Assembly (NCBI GenBank): GCA_963758845.1
Contig: CAVWWX010000002.1
Span: 124,001-188,000, forward strand
DNA from: JBDTSW01 sp963758845
GTDB lineage: Bacteria > Actinomycetota > Thermoleophilia > Solirubrobacterales > 70-9
Direction: 5' to 3'
Length of the DNA stretch: 64,000 bases
Shown: in pieces, positions 44,648-53,038 of the stretch
How the letters are laid out: each line of letters starts with the position of its first letter
Numbering within the stretch: the stretch's first letter is position 1
Position numbers and translations under genes: made by a program
Notes under the pieces: model-generated
Told to the model about the DNA's origin: nothing
Database searches by the model: none
The model's input: only the letters and a program-made list of their open reading frames with translations

Positions 44648-45370
44648 GTGCTGCGCTCCCGCCAAGAGCCCCGCCGGATGCGACTCGCGCCACGCTGGCT
44701 TCGTGCCCGCAGCGAGGCGAAGCGGCGCCGCCACCCGGTCATCCGGGTGCTCGGCGACCTCGACCAGGTCGTGCTGCGCGGGCTTCGCACGCGGGGGCAC
44801 CAACCACCGGTCGAGTCGGTGATGAAGGGCCTGGGCATGCTGGGCGAGTTCGCCGCGGTCTGGGCCGCGATCGGCGCGGCCGGGGCGCTGGCCGACCCGG
44901 CACGCCGGCGGCGCTGGGCCATCGCCGCGCTGGTGGGCCCGGCCTCGATCAACGTCAACTACGCGGTGAAGGTGGCGATCGGTCGCGAGCGCCCCCTGAT
45001 CGAGGGCCACCCCGCGCTGGCCAAGGCCCCCAGCAAGCTCTCGTTCCCCTCCGCGCACGCGACATCGTCGCTGGCCGCCGCCACCGCGCTGGGCCGAGTC
45101 GAGCCGCGCGCCCGGCCGGCCCTGTACGCCCTCGCCGGCGGCATCTGCCTCAGCCGCCCCTACCTGGGCATGCACTACCCCTCCGACGTCTTGGCCGGTG
45201 CCGCCCTGGGACTGCTCCTCGGCTCGCTCGTGCCCGGCGTCTCAGACTCCGGCACCGAAGCGCGCCTGATCGACCTCGTGAACCACACCCACGCGACGGC
45301 CGGCGAGACCAACGGCCGGCCCGACCCCGTGCCGGAGGCCGCCGCCCCGGACGAGCGTCCCGCCGCGTGA
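44648..45370 (+). CDS. PAP2-superfamily phosphatase
   Basis: Membrane phosphatase of 240 residues with four to six helices. The three active-site motifs are intact: KVAIGRERP, FPSAHATSS and SRPYLGMHYPSDV. It probably removes phosphate from phosphatidate or undecaprenyl-type lipids. A basic N-terminus (about 1-35) precedes the first helix, and a hydrophilic Pro/Ala-rich tail follows the last. Its stop overlaps the ychF GTG. Confidence 0.87.
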   Translation: MLRSRQEPRRMRLAPRWLRARSEAKRRRHPVIRVLGDLDQVVLRGLRTRGHQPPVESVMKGLGMLGEFAAVWAAIGAAGALADPARRRRWAIAALVGPASINVNYAVKVAIGRERPLIEGHPALAKAPSKLSFPSAHATSSLAAATALGRVEPRARPALYALAGGICLSRPYLGMHYPSDVLAGAALGLLLGSLVPGVSDSGTEARLIDLVNHTHATAGETNGRPDPVPEAAAPDERPAA

Positions 45371-46443
45371 AGATCGGGATCGTCGGCCTTCCGAACGCCG
45401 GCAAGTCGACGCTCTTCAACGCGCTGACGGCCGCCGGCGCGCCGACGGGCGACTACCCCTTCACCACGATCGATCCGAACGTGGCCGTCGTAAGCGTTCC
45501 CGACGAGCGCCTGGATGCCGTCGCCCGGACCCTCTCCTCCTCGGCCGTGATCCACGAGTCGATCGAGTTCCACGACATCGCGGGGCTCGTGCCCGGGGCG
45601 TCCCAGGGCGAGGGCCTGGGCAACAGGTTCCTCGGGGCGATCCGCGAGACCGACGCGATCTGCCACGTGGTCCGCGCCCACGGGGGCCAGGGGGTGCCGC
45701 ATCCGGAGGGGCGGATCGACCCCGTCGAGGACATCGAGCTGGTCGAGACCGAGCTCCTGGCCGCCGACCTCGAGGGGGCCGAGCGAAGGCTGGAGCGCCT
45801 GACCAAGCAGGCGCGGTCGGGCGAGGCCGAGGCGATCGCCGAGCGCGACTGGCTCGCGGCGGTGGTGGACGCGCTCGGCTCGGGGCGTCCGGTCCGCGAC
45901 GTGCCCGTTCCCGATGCGGCGCCGCGCGTGGCGATCCGCCTCCAGGCGCTGACGCAGAAGCCGATGCTGTACGTCGCCAACGTCGACGAGGGCACTGACG
46001 ACTTGCCCGCCGCCATCGCCGCGCACGCCGAGTCGGCCGGAGCGGTCGCGGTCGCGGTCAGCGCGCGGATCGAGTCCGAGCTGGGCGAGCTGGGCGACGC
46101 CGCGGAGGCCGACGCGATGCGAGCCGAGCTGGGCGTCGGCGAGAGCGGGCTCGAGCGCGTGATCCACGGCGCCTGGCAGCTCCTGGACCTGATCTCGTTC
46201 TTCACGGCCGACACCGCCAAGGAGGCGATGGCGCGAGCGATCGCCGCGGGCTCCACGGCCCACGAGGCCGCGGGAAAGGTCCACACGGACATCCAGCAGA
46301 GGTTCGTGCGCGCCGAGGTGATCGGCTGGGGCGAGCTGGTCGAGGCGGGCGGGTACGCGGCCGCGCGGGATCGGGGGCTGATCAGGACCGAGGGTCGGGA
46401 CTACGTGGTCCGCGACGGAGAAGTCCTGCATATCAGGCATTAG
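45367..46443 (+). CDS. ychF: Redox-regulated ATPase YchF (OLA1 family)
   Basis: Universal Obg-like ATPase of 358 residues. G1 is GLPNAGKST, G3 DIAGLVPGAS, and the G4 region is NVDE in place of NKxD, which is why this family prefers ATP. A C-terminal TGS domain (SFFTADTAKEAMARAI to VEAGGYAAARDRGLIRTEG) is complete. It binds ribosomes and is linked to stress responses. The GTG start at 45367 overlaps the PAP2 stop. Confidence 0.94.
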   Translation: MKIGIVGLPNAGKSTLFNALTAAGAPTGDYPFTTIDPNVAVVSVPDERLDAVARTLSSSAVIHESIEFHDIAGLVPGASQGEGLGNRFLGAIRETDAICHVVRAHGGQGVPHPEGRIDPVEDIELVETELLAADLEGAERRLERLTKQARSGEAEAIAERDWLAAVVDALGSGRPVRDVPVPDAAPRVAIRLQALTQKPMLYVANVDEGTDDLPAAIAAHAESAGAVAVAVSARIESELGELGDAAEADAMRAELGVGESGLERVIHGAWQLLDLISFFTADTAKEAMARAIAAGSTAHEAAGKVHTDIQQRFVRAEVIGWGELVEAGGYAAARDRGLIRTEGRDYVVRDGEVLHIRH

Positions 46444-46524
46444 GCCCCGCTCAGGCACGAGGAGGTCACATAACAGGTGAAACCTTCGGCCGACACTTGT
46501 GTTTTACTTACATAGCCTTAACAC

Positions 46525-46668
46525 CAGCCGAATCCCGGGGAACCAATGGATCTCTGGGAGCGGGGGAACCATTCGGGGCGAAGTGCCCCAGGGGCGAATC
46601 AGGCCAACCGGCCAGTAGCGCAGCTCTTTCAGCGCGAGCCCGACAGCTAACTCCGTAGGCGCGAGAAA
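46525..46668 (+). ncRNA. c-di-AMP riboswitch (ydaO/yuaA type)
   Basis: The leader of the M23 peptidase gene contains the hallmark blocks of the actinobacterial ydaO motif: GCCGAATCCCGGGGAA near 46527, a GGGGGAACC block, GGGGCGAATC near 46591 and the 3' block CCCGACAGCTAACTCCGTAGG near 46639-46660. The ribosome site AGGAG follows at 46670. In actinobacteria this riboswitch turns off cell-wall hydrolase genes when c-di-AMP is bound, which suits the downstream gene. Confidence 0.85.
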
Positions 46669-46682
46669 GAGGAGTTCCAGTC

Positions 46683-47702
46683 TTGACACCCACCCATCCG
46701 GCGGCGGACGGACACCGTTCCAGCCGTCTCGCACTGCTGATCGGCTCCGCCGTCGCGACCGCCTGCCTCGGCGTGGGCGTCGCCTCGGCGCAAGAGCCCG
46801 AGCCGACCGAGCCCGCGCCGGCCCCCGAGGCCGCCGGGACCGAGCCCGCCGCCGAGCCGGCCGTCACCGAGGACGCCGCCGAGGCACCCGCCTCCGAGGA
46901 GCCCGCCGCGGACGAGACTGAGGCCGCCGACGCCTCCGACGACGAGGCGAAGCAGCGCCAGCGCGCGCGGCTGCGGCTCCTGAAGGAGGAGGCCAGGCCC
47001 GGAAAGGTCTACTGGGCCGGCAAGCGCAACGCCAAGTTCGAGTACAAGTTCGCCGGCTCCCGCACCGCCGACCTCACGGTCGAGCTCCTCAAGATGAACG
47101 GCGGGGGCGACGACCTGATCCGCCGCTGGCACGAGCGAAACGTCGAGCAGGACAAGCTGCAGGAGATCCGCTGGAACGGCGATCGCAGCGACGGCAGCGC
47201 CGTGAAGAAGGGCCACCTCTACTTCGCGGTCAGCGAGGACGGGGGCAAGCGCCTCAACCGAAAGCGCGCCAGCGGCGACCGCGACATCAAGGTCTACTCG
47301 GCGATCTTCCCGGTGGAGGGCAAGCACCAGTACTGGGACGGCTTCGGCGCCGGCCGCGGCCATCAGGGCCAGGACGTGGGCGCCAACTGCGGCACCCCCC
47401 TCGTGGCCGCCGAGCCTGGCAAGGTCGCGTTCAAGGGCTACGACGGCGGTGGCTACGGCTACTACATCATCGTCAACGTCCGCAACGCCAACCGCGCCGA
47501 GGTGTACGGCCACCTCAAGGACAAGGCCCGCGTCGGCGAGGGCTCGAAGGTTCAGACCGGCGAGCGGATCGGCAAGGTCGGCGCGACCGGCAACGCCTCC
47601 GGCTGCCACCTCCACTTCGAGTACCACAAGGGCGACTGGCCCGGCGGACGCCCGACTGCGGCGGTCACCAAGCGCCTGAAGACCTGGGACAAGTACTCCT
47701 AG
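46683..47702 (+). CDS. Secreted M23-family peptidase (LytM domain)
   Basis: Cell-wall endopeptidase of 339 residues from a TTG start. A signal peptide (about 1-35, ending GVASAQEP) is followed by a Glu/Ala/Pro-rich linker (36-95) and a beta-rich domain (about 100-205). The C-terminal M23 domain (about 215-335) has GRGHQGQDVGANCG (His, Asp) and HLHFEYH (HxH), so zinc ligands are complete. Expression is probably controlled by the upstream c-di-AMP riboswitch. A hairpin follows the stop. Confidence 0.9.
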   Translation: MTPTHPAADGHRSSRLALLIGSAVATACLGVGVASAQEPEPTEPAPAPEAAGTEPAAEPAVTEDAAEAPASEEPAADETEAADASDDEAKQRQRARLRLLKEEARPGKVYWAGKRNAKFEYKFAGSRTADLTVELLKMNGGGDDLIRRWHERNVEQDKLQEIRWNGDRSDGSAVKKGHLYFAVSEDGGKRLNRKRASGDRDIKVYSAIFPVEGKHQYWDGFGAGRGHQGQDVGANCGTPLVAAEPGKVAFKGYDGGGYGYYIIVNVRNANRAEVYGHLKDKARVGEGSKVQTGERIGKVGATGNASGCHLHFEYHKGDWPGGRPTAAVTKRLKTWDKYS

Positions 47703-47715
47703 GACTCCCCCTGGG

Positions 47716-47749
47716 CCGGCGCGACCCCGAGCCGATAGGGTCGCGCCGG
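47716..47749 (+). terminator. Perfect 12-bp hairpin ending at the next start codon
   Basis: Arms CCGGCGCGACCC/GGGTCGCGCCGG pair perfectly around a 10-base loop. The last G is the first base of the GTG of the downstream gene. It could terminate the M23 transcript or hide the ribosome-binding region of the next gene. No U-tract is present. Confidence 0.65.
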
Positions 47750-48738
47750 TGAGGACCAAGGCCCGCTTCCCGGCCGTCGACCGCGGCGCTGGGCACTACG
47801 AGAGCTTCTACATCAAGGCCGCCCACCCGGGCGGCGGCGCGGCCGTGTGGATCCGCCACACCGTCCACAAGCAGCCCGGCGAAGAGCCCAGCGCGTCGCT
47901 GTGGCTGACCGTGTTCGACGCCGACGCGCCCGGCCCGCGAGCCGTGAAGGCGACCTTTCCGGCGTCGGAGCTCTCGGCGCCCACCGGCTCGTACATCAAG
48001 ATCGACGGCGCGACGCTCGAGCCGGGCCGGGCGTCGGGATCGATCTCGGTCCCGGCGCTCCAGGCCAGCTGGGACCTGACCTTCGCCGACGAGGGCGAGG
48101 CGTTCTTCCACCTCCCCTACCAGCGCCTCTACCGAGCGCCGCTGCCGAAGACCAAGTTCCTGAGCCCGTATCCAAGCGCGCACTTCGACGGCACTCTCGA
48201 GCTCGACGGCGAGACGCTGACGCTGGAGGGCTGGCCGGGGATGGTCGGGCACAACTGGGGGTCCGAGCACGCCGAGCGATGGGTCTGGATCCAGGGCGGC
48301 GACCTGGCCGGGCAGGGCGAGAGCTGCTTCGACATGGCGGTCGGCAGGATCAGAATCGGCCCGCTGACCACCCCGTGGGTGGGCAACGGCCTGCTGCGGA
48401 TCGACGGCTCGGAGCACAGGCTGGGTGGCTTCGACAAGGTCTTCAGCCTCAAGGTCGACGACGAGCCGACCGCCTGCGACTTCGAGATCGCGGGCAGCGA
48501 CGTCAAGGTTCGGGGCCGGGTGTCGTCCGAGCCGCGCAACTTCGTGGCCTGGGTCTACGCCGACCCGAAGGGACCCGAGCACAACACCCTCAACTGCTCT
48601 ATCTCCGACCTCGAGCTGGAGGTCATCCACAAGGGCGCCGAGCCTGAGCGCCTCGAGGTCGCGGGCGCTGCCGCCTATGAGATCGGGATGCGCGACACCG
48701 ATCACGGGATACCGTTGCAGCCCTACCCCGACGGGTGA
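47749..48738 (+). CDS. Lipocalin-like protein (tocopherol cyclase/CrtC-like fold)
   Basis: Protein of 329 residues without signal peptide or membrane helix. Beta-rich throughout, it has AVWIRHTVHKQPG near the start and GMVGHNWGSEHAERWVW in the middle. That HNWG motif occurs in carotenoid hydratase CrtC-like and tocopherol cyclase-like double-lipocalin proteins. It probably binds or modifies a lipid or isoprenoid, but no substrate is evident. The GTG start directly follows a stable hairpin, so translation may be controlled. It abuts the converging spoIID-like gene. Confidence 0.6.
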   Translation: MRTKARFPAVDRGAGHYESFYIKAAHPGGGAAVWIRHTVHKQPGEEPSASLWLTVFDADAPGPRAVKATFPASELSAPTGSYIKIDGATLEPGRASGSISVPALQASWDLTFADEGEAFFHLPYQRLYRAPLPKTKFLSPYPSAHFDGTLELDGETLTLEGWPGMVGHNWGSEHAERWVWIQGGDLAGQGESCFDMAVGRIRIGPLTTPWVGNGLLRIDGSEHRLGGFDKVFSLKVDDEPTACDFEIAGSDVKVRGRVSSEPRNFVAWVYADPKGPEHNTLNCSISDLELEVIHKGAEPERLEVAGAAAYEIGMRDTDHGIPLQPYPDG

Positions 48739-49821
48739 CTAGCGGCGGTCGAAGTGCATCCAGGTGCTGCGGGTGCCCAGCCGAAACTGAAGCGTGGCAC
48801 CGCTGACGGTCGAGCTTCCCGAGGAGCCAACCACGCGCGCGCTCACGATCCGCGGCGAACGGCCCCGCCTCGTGACGTCAATGCGAACGAGCCGGCCGCT
48901 GAACAGGCCTGAGAGCTTCGAGCGCATCTCGCTTTCGCTGAAGTTGGCACTCCACTCGTGGTGCGGGGAGGCACCGTCGTACTCGTCCTTGACCGACTTG
49001 AGATAGGGGCGCGGCGAGCCCCCGGAGAAGCCGAACTCGGAGTTCTCGGTTCGACCCCCGGAGGTCGAGAAGTAATAGGTGGTGGCAATGCTGCCGTCGT
49101 GCTTGACCACCTTGCCTTCGGTGTCGGTGACGGCCGCGTTGGTGCGGTCGGTCTCGGTGCCGGCGCCACCGTAGACCTGGCTGCGGGTGTCGTCGTAGAC
49201 GTCGAACAGCCCCGGCCGGCGCTGGGTGAGGCCGTAGGAGCGGGCTGCGACCGCCTGGGCGCGCAGAGCCGCATGCGGCCACTCGGGCGGGACCTCGTTG
49301 GGCACACAGCCCTTCACGTACCCCTCGAGCCCTAGCCGGTTGACGACCGCCATCCCGCTGGACTGGCGGACCGCCCTGATCTCCCCCCGGTACCGCCCCT
49401 TCCCGAGCAGGTGCACCACGTCGCCGTGCGCGGTACCGGCCCCGCCGCACCCGGCGATGCGCTTGCCGCCTCCCCGCAGCACCACCTGCCCGCCGGACAG
49501 GTCGAACCGGTAGCGGCGGTCGGCGTTGAGCCTGCGCCCGCAGGCCCGGCCCGCGTCGGTGAAGTCCACCTTCCCCTGGCCGGTCTGCAGGAGCACCTCG
49601 ATCCGGTCGCCCCCCGCCGAGCGGATATTCGTGTGCTTGTAGTAGTGGTCGAGGATCCAGCCATGGCTCTTGCCGTGAGCGGCGTACCCACGCGCGCCCC
49701 ACTGGCTCATGCCGACTCCGTGTCCCCACCCTCGGCCGTCGACGACCCAGTGTGCCTCGGCGGCGGCGGGTACCAGGAGGGCGGCGATCCCTGCGATCAC
49801 GATTGCCCTGCGCACCGCCAC
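48739..49821 (-). CDS. SpoIID/LytB-domain secreted protein
   Basis: Exported protein of 360 residues. The signal peptide (about 1-20) ends AAEAH. WVVDGRGWGHGVGMSQWGARGYA is the SpoIID/LytB hallmark and is followed by WILDHYYKHT. A linker leads to the central part VNRLGLEGYVKGCVPNEVPPEWPHAALRAQAVAARSY with the catalytic Glu. A SpoIID-type enzyme cleaves denuded glycan strands. As the organism probably does not sporulate, a wall-remodelling role with the nearby M23 peptidase is more likely. GTG at 49821 is chosen; 49815 is close. Confidence 0.86.
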   Translation of the reverse strand: MAVRRAIVIAGIAALLVPAAAEAHWVVDGRGWGHGVGMSQWGARGYAAHGKSHGWILDHYYKHTNIRSAGGDRIEVLLQTGQGKVDFTDAGRACGRRLNADRRYRFDLSGGQVVLRGGGKRIAGCGGAGTAHGDVVHLLGKGRYRGEIRAVRQSSGMAVVNRLGLEGYVKGCVPNEVPPEWPHAALRAQAVAARSYGLTQRRPGLFDVYDDTRSQVYGGAGTETDRTNAAVTDTEGKVVKHDGSIATTYYFSTSGGRTENSEFGFSGGSPRPYLKSVKDEYDGASPHHEWSANFSESEMRSKLSGLFSGRLVRIDVTRRGRSPRIVSARVVGSSGSSTVSGATLQFRLGTRSTWMHFDRR

Positions 49822-49870
49822 AAGGCTAGAGCCCGGGATACGCTGAATCGAACCAGCCAAGGAGGAGGAG

Positions 49871-51340
49871 ATGATGAGCACCGCCACGGACGAGCAGACC
49901 GCCCTCGACGCCGCCCCGAAGCAGCTACTCGTCGGGGGCGAGTGGCGCGACGCCTCCGGCGGGGCCAAGCTGGCGGTCGAGGACCCGGCCACGGGCGAGG
50001 CCCTGTGCGAGATCGCCGACGCGACGCCCGAGGACGCTCAGGCCGCGATCGACGCGGCCGCCGAGACGCAGAGGAGCTGGGCCGCGACCCCGCCGATCGA
50101 GCGCAGCGAGATCCTCTACCGGGCCTTCGAGGGCCTGAACGAGCACTGCGACGAGCTGGCGACCCTGATGACCCTCGAGATGGGCAAGTCGGTCGCCGAG
50201 TCGAAGGCCGAGCTGACCTACTCGGCCGAGTTCTTCCGCTGGTTCTCCGGCGAGGCGCTGCGGATCGACGGCTACAACAAGAACGCCGGCAACGCCGCCT
50301 CGCGCGTCATCGTGATGCGCCAGCCCGTCGGGCCCTGCTACTTCATCACCCCCTGGAACTTCCCGAACGCGATGGGCACGCGCAAGATCGGCCCGGCGAT
50401 CGCGGCGGGGTGCACGATGGTCGTGAAGCCGGCCCAGCAGACCCCGCTGTCGATGCTGGCGCTGGCGAAGCTGCTCTCCGACTGCGGCCTGCCGCCCGGC
50501 GTTCTGAACGTCGTCACCGGCTCGTCGTCCGGCGACATCTCGAAGCCGATCATCGGCGACGCGCGCCTGCGAAAGCTCTCCTTCACCGGCTCGACCGAGG
50601 TCGGGCGCAAGCTGATCGCCCAGGCCGCCGACAACGTGCTGAAGGTCTCGATGGAGCTGGGCGGCAATGCCCCGTTCCTGATCTTCGACGACGCCGACCT
50701 CGACGCCGCGGTCGAGGGGGCGATGATCGCGAAGATGCGGAACATCGGCGAGGCGTGCACCTCCGCCAACCGCTTCCATGTCGCCGACTCCGTCGCCGGC
50801 GAGTTCGCCGGCAAGCTCGCCGAGCGGATGGGCGCGCTGAAGCTGGGCCGGGGGACCGAGGACGGGGTCGACGTCGGGCCCCTGATCGACGCCGACCAGC
50901 AGGAGAAGGTCTCCGAGCTCGTCACCGACGCCTCCGACAAGGGCGCCAAGGTCCTCGTCGGCGGCACCAAGGTCGACGGCGCCGGCTACTTCTTCGAGCC
51001 GACCGTACTCGGCGAGGTGCCCACCGAGGCACGGCTGCTGAAGGAGGAGATCTTCGGCCCCGTCGCCCCGGTCGCCGGCTTCGGCAGCGAGGAGGACGCG
51101 ATCGCCGCGGCCAACGACACCGAGTACGGCCTGGTCGCCTACGTCTACACGCGCGACCTCAACCGCGCGATCCGCGTCTGCGAGGCACTCGAGACCGGCA
51201 TGATCGGCCTCAACCAGGGCATGGTCTCCAACGCCGGCGCCCCCTTCGGCGGCGTCAAGCAGTCGGGCATCGGCCGCGAGGGCGGCAACGAGGGGATCCA
51301 CGAGTACCTCGACACGAAGTACGTGGCGATCAACGTCTAA
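49871..51340 (+). CDS. gabD: Succinate-semialdehyde dehydrogenase-like aldehyde dehydrogenase
   Basis: Aldehyde dehydrogenase of 489 residues that probably oxidises succinate semialdehyde to succinate with NAD(P). Motifs are PCYFITPWNFPNAM, SFTGSTEVGRKL, VSMELGGNAP (general-base Glu), GEACTSANRF (catalytic Cys near residue 296) and KEEIFGPVAP. The C-terminal end PFGGVKQSGIGREGG is typical of the SSADH branch. The ribosome site AGGAGGAG is strong and ends just before the ATG. A second ATG follows immediately. Confidence 0.85.
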   Translation: MMSTATDEQTALDAAPKQLLVGGEWRDASGGAKLAVEDPATGEALCEIADATPEDAQAAIDAAAETQRSWAATPPIERSEILYRAFEGLNEHCDELATLMTLEMGKSVAESKAELTYSAEFFRWFSGEALRIDGYNKNAGNAASRVIVMRQPVGPCYFITPWNFPNAMGTRKIGPAIAAGCTMVVKPAQQTPLSMLALAKLLSDCGLPPGVLNVVTGSSSGDISKPIIGDARLRKLSFTGSTEVGRKLIAQAADNVLKVSMELGGNAPFLIFDDADLDAAVEGAMIAKMRNIGEACTSANRFHVADSVAGEFAGKLAERMGALKLGRGTEDGVDVGPLIDADQQEKVSELVTDASDKGAKVLVGGTKVDGAGYFFEPTVLGEVPTEARLLKEEIFGPVAPVAGFGSEEDAIAAANDTEYGLVAYVYTRDLNRAIRVCEALETGMIGLNQGMVSNAGAPFGGVKQSGIGREGGNEGIHEYLDTKYVAINV

Positions 51341-51460
51341 GCCGTAGTTCTCGCAGGCGGGGGCGATGCTCCGGAGCGCACGGGACCAGCCCCACGCGAG
51401 GTCCAGTGAGCTCGGGCCGGCGCGGCCACCCGCTGATCGTGAGAGAGAGTTTGCGCTTCA

Positions 51461-51497
51461 GACGAGAAGCGCCTAAGTCGCTTTGCATGGAAAGCGC
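51461..51497 (-). repeat. Interspersed hairpin repeat, copy b
   Basis: Read on the minus strand it is GCGCTTTCCATGCAAAGCG, then ACTTAGGCGCTTCTCGTC. Inner arms GCTTT/AAAGC and outer AGCG..CGCT can pair. It lies between the dehydrogenase stop and the USP-like gene. The rest of the 192-base spacer (51341-51532) shows no gene. Confidence 0.7.
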
Positions 51498-51532
51498 AAC
51501 CTTCTACGAAAGCGTGATTAGCTGTTCGTGCG

Positions 51533-51946
51533 ATGCCCAAGCGCCTACTGATCGCGGCCGGCGAGGCGGCTGACAGCACCGACGCGCTGCCTTTCGGAGT
51601 GCGCGAACTCATTGATACGGCCGATGAGATCATGGTGGTGACGCCGGCACTGCCAACTCGGTTCGAGTGGCTGGCTTCGGCAACCGACAACGCCCGCGAA
51701 CAGGCCGACGAGCGCCTTCAGGCAGTTCTGGGCCAGATCGAGGAACTTGGAACGCAGGCGAGCGGAACGACCGGAGCCGACGATCCACTCCTTGCATTCG
51801 AGGACGCCCTCGCCGCATTCCACCCGGATCACATTCTCGTCGGGCTGCGGCCTCCGGACCACGCCAGTTGGCAGGAACGAGGATTGCTCGACGAGTTGCT
51901 TCGCCGATTTGAAATTCCAGTCACGGTCTTCGCGCTGCGCGAGTAG
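51533..51946 (+). CDS. Universal stress protein-like protein
   Basis: Alpha/beta protein of 137 residues with MPKRLLIAAGEA at the start, VTPALPTRFEWLAS after the first strand, a long amphipathic helix (AREQADERLQAVLGQI), and a closing VTVFALRE strand. The pattern fits the USP-like (Rossmann-type) fold but the ATP motif GxxGxxxx is not evident. It sits between two copies of the hairpin repeat and lacks a strong ribosome site. Confidence 0.65.
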   Translation: MPKRLLIAAGEAADSTDALPFGVRELIDTADEIMVVTPALPTRFEWLASATDNAREQADERLQAVLGQIEELGTQASGTTGADDPLLAFEDALAAFHPDHILVGLRPPDHASWQERGLLDELLRRFEIPVTVFALRE

Positions 51947-51952
51947 TTGCCT

Positions 51953-51992
51953 GGGACGAGAAGCGACTGAGCCGCTTTGCTTGGAAAGCGAC
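51953..51992 (-). repeat. Interspersed hairpin repeat, copy c
   Basis: Plus strand GGACGAGAAGCGACTGAG, then CCGCTTTGCTTGGAAAGCGAC. It is the same orientation as copy b and 492 bases from it, so the two flank the USP-like gene. Confidence 0.7.
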
Positions 51993-52004
51993 TATCTGTC
52001 GTGC

Positions 52005-52316
52005 TCAGCCTTCCTTGCCTGTCGCGTCCCCAGTCGGGGCGCCAACGGGCTTTGACTCGGGCGAGCCGCGCTGGCGAAGGAAGATCGTCAGCACCGCGAA
52101 CGAACCCACGGCTAGGAACTCCGACTGCCAGTTCTGCAGCGTCCCCTCCCAGAAGTCGACAGTAGGTGCGCCGTGCACGGACAGCCCCTGGTTTTCCAGT
52201 ACATGCCCGGCGATCGCCTGCCCGACAAGCGCGGCGACGAAGATCGCCAGGAAGAAGAGCGGCGCTGTGGTTACTCCACCGTTGAGGGCTGACTCAGTGC
52301 GGCCGCGAGCCCTCAG
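52005..52316 (-). CDS. Small membrane protein (DUF6766-like)
   Basis: Protein of 103 residues with two membrane segments: PLFFLAIFVAALVGQAIAG and FLAVGSFAVLTIFL. The motif NWQSEFL followed by QRGSPESK is characteristic of DUF6766. No ATG, GTG or TTG is near the expected N-terminus; a CTG at 52316 overlaps the stop of the upstream stress protein gene as CTGA. This is the third apparent CTG start in the window. Function unknown. Confidence 0.65.
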   Translation of the reverse strand: MRARGRTESALNGGVTTAPLFFLAIFVAALVGQAIAGHVLENQGLSVHGAPTVDFWEGTLQNWQSEFLAVGSFAVLTIFLRQRGSPESKPVGAPTGDATGKEG

Positions 52317-52528
52317 CTCTTCGACGCGCTCTTCTTGCCACCCTCGCGCCCTGCGGCTCGCTTCTGTGACTTCGAACCGCCGCTTCCCTTGCCGCTCTTC
52401 TTGCCTCCCCTGCTGGATGCGTTGGGCGAGTTGGCGATCGAGGCAGCGCGCTGCTTGCTCATCCCTTTCTTTCGCAGGCCCTCGTATTGCTTGTCGTCCT
52501 TCACGCTCGGCCCGTGGTCCTTGGTCAT
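52313..52528 (-). CDS. Small basic stress-type protein (KGG-like, DUF7218-like)
   Basis: Basic protein of 71 residues starting MTKDHGPSVKDDKQYEGLR, then MSKQRAASIANSP with a short helix, and a Gly/Lys/Ser-rich tail (GGKKSGKGSGG). It resembles the small KGG-containing general stress proteins. A perfect Shine-Dalgarno AAGGAGGT lies six bases before the ATG. A possible SigB-type promoter lies about 55 bases upstream. Confidence 0.72.
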   Translation of the reverse strand: MTKDHGPSVKDDKQYEGLRKKGMSKQRAASIANSPNASSRGGKKSGKGSGGSKSQKRAAGREGGKKSASKS

Positions 52529-52580
52529 GTCGACCTCCTTCGGGTTGCCTGGCCGCTCGTCCGGCCGTGGACAGGCTTCG

Positions 52581-52608
52581 CTTACCCGGAAGGGTTTCGT
52601 CAAAAAGC
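52581..52608 (-). promoter_or_regulatory. Possible SigB-type promoter before the KGG-like gene
   Basis: On the minus strand TTTTTGACG is followed, about 15 bases on, by GGGTAAG. This resembles the GTTT-N14-16-GGGTA pattern of stress sigma factors. It is upstream of a gene for a stress-type protein, but the -35-like part is weak. Confidence 0.3.
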
Positions 52609-53038
52609 ATCCTCCTCGTCCGTTGGGCAGGAGACGGCCGCCTTGGTCGATACGCGGTCGTTGCTCTACGCGGTCGGGGCGCACTCGCTCGACTATCCGT
52701 GCGTCGTACCAACAAGAGCTCTCGGACGGTTATCGGAGCCCAGAAGCCGTCCGCGCTCTGGAGGGCGGGGAGTGCCCCCGCAGGGGTCTAGGCTGCCGCC
52801 CTACCCAGCGAACCCCTCGATGATCACCGAGGCCGTAGACGAGGGAGTCGAGGTTCCTCGGAAGGGGTCCGGGCATTAGTCGAAGCCCTCCGCACCAGGA
52901 CACGACCGAACTCTGGAAGGCCACGACCGAACTCTGGAAGGCGCGTACACTGGGTGGCAGCGGTCCACCTGTCGACTTCTCTGACGCTTCTCGCCATCTG
53001 GGCTCCCCGCACGGCGAAGCGCCACGGAAGGAAGCACA
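52609..53038. other. Long spacer with a 21-bp tandem repeat
   Basis: No convincing gene is seen here. The unit CACGACCGAACTCTGGAAGG occurs twice in tandem (52901-52920 and 52922-52941). It ends just before GCGTACACTGGG, a -10-like box about 85 bases before the double-STAS gene, so the repeats may be an activator or repressor site for that gene. Confidence 0.5.

Noticed and set aside
43169..45175. Long minus-strand frame over the PLD and PAP2 genes
   Set aside because: It is antisense to genes with intact catalytic motifs and has no conserved sequence itself.
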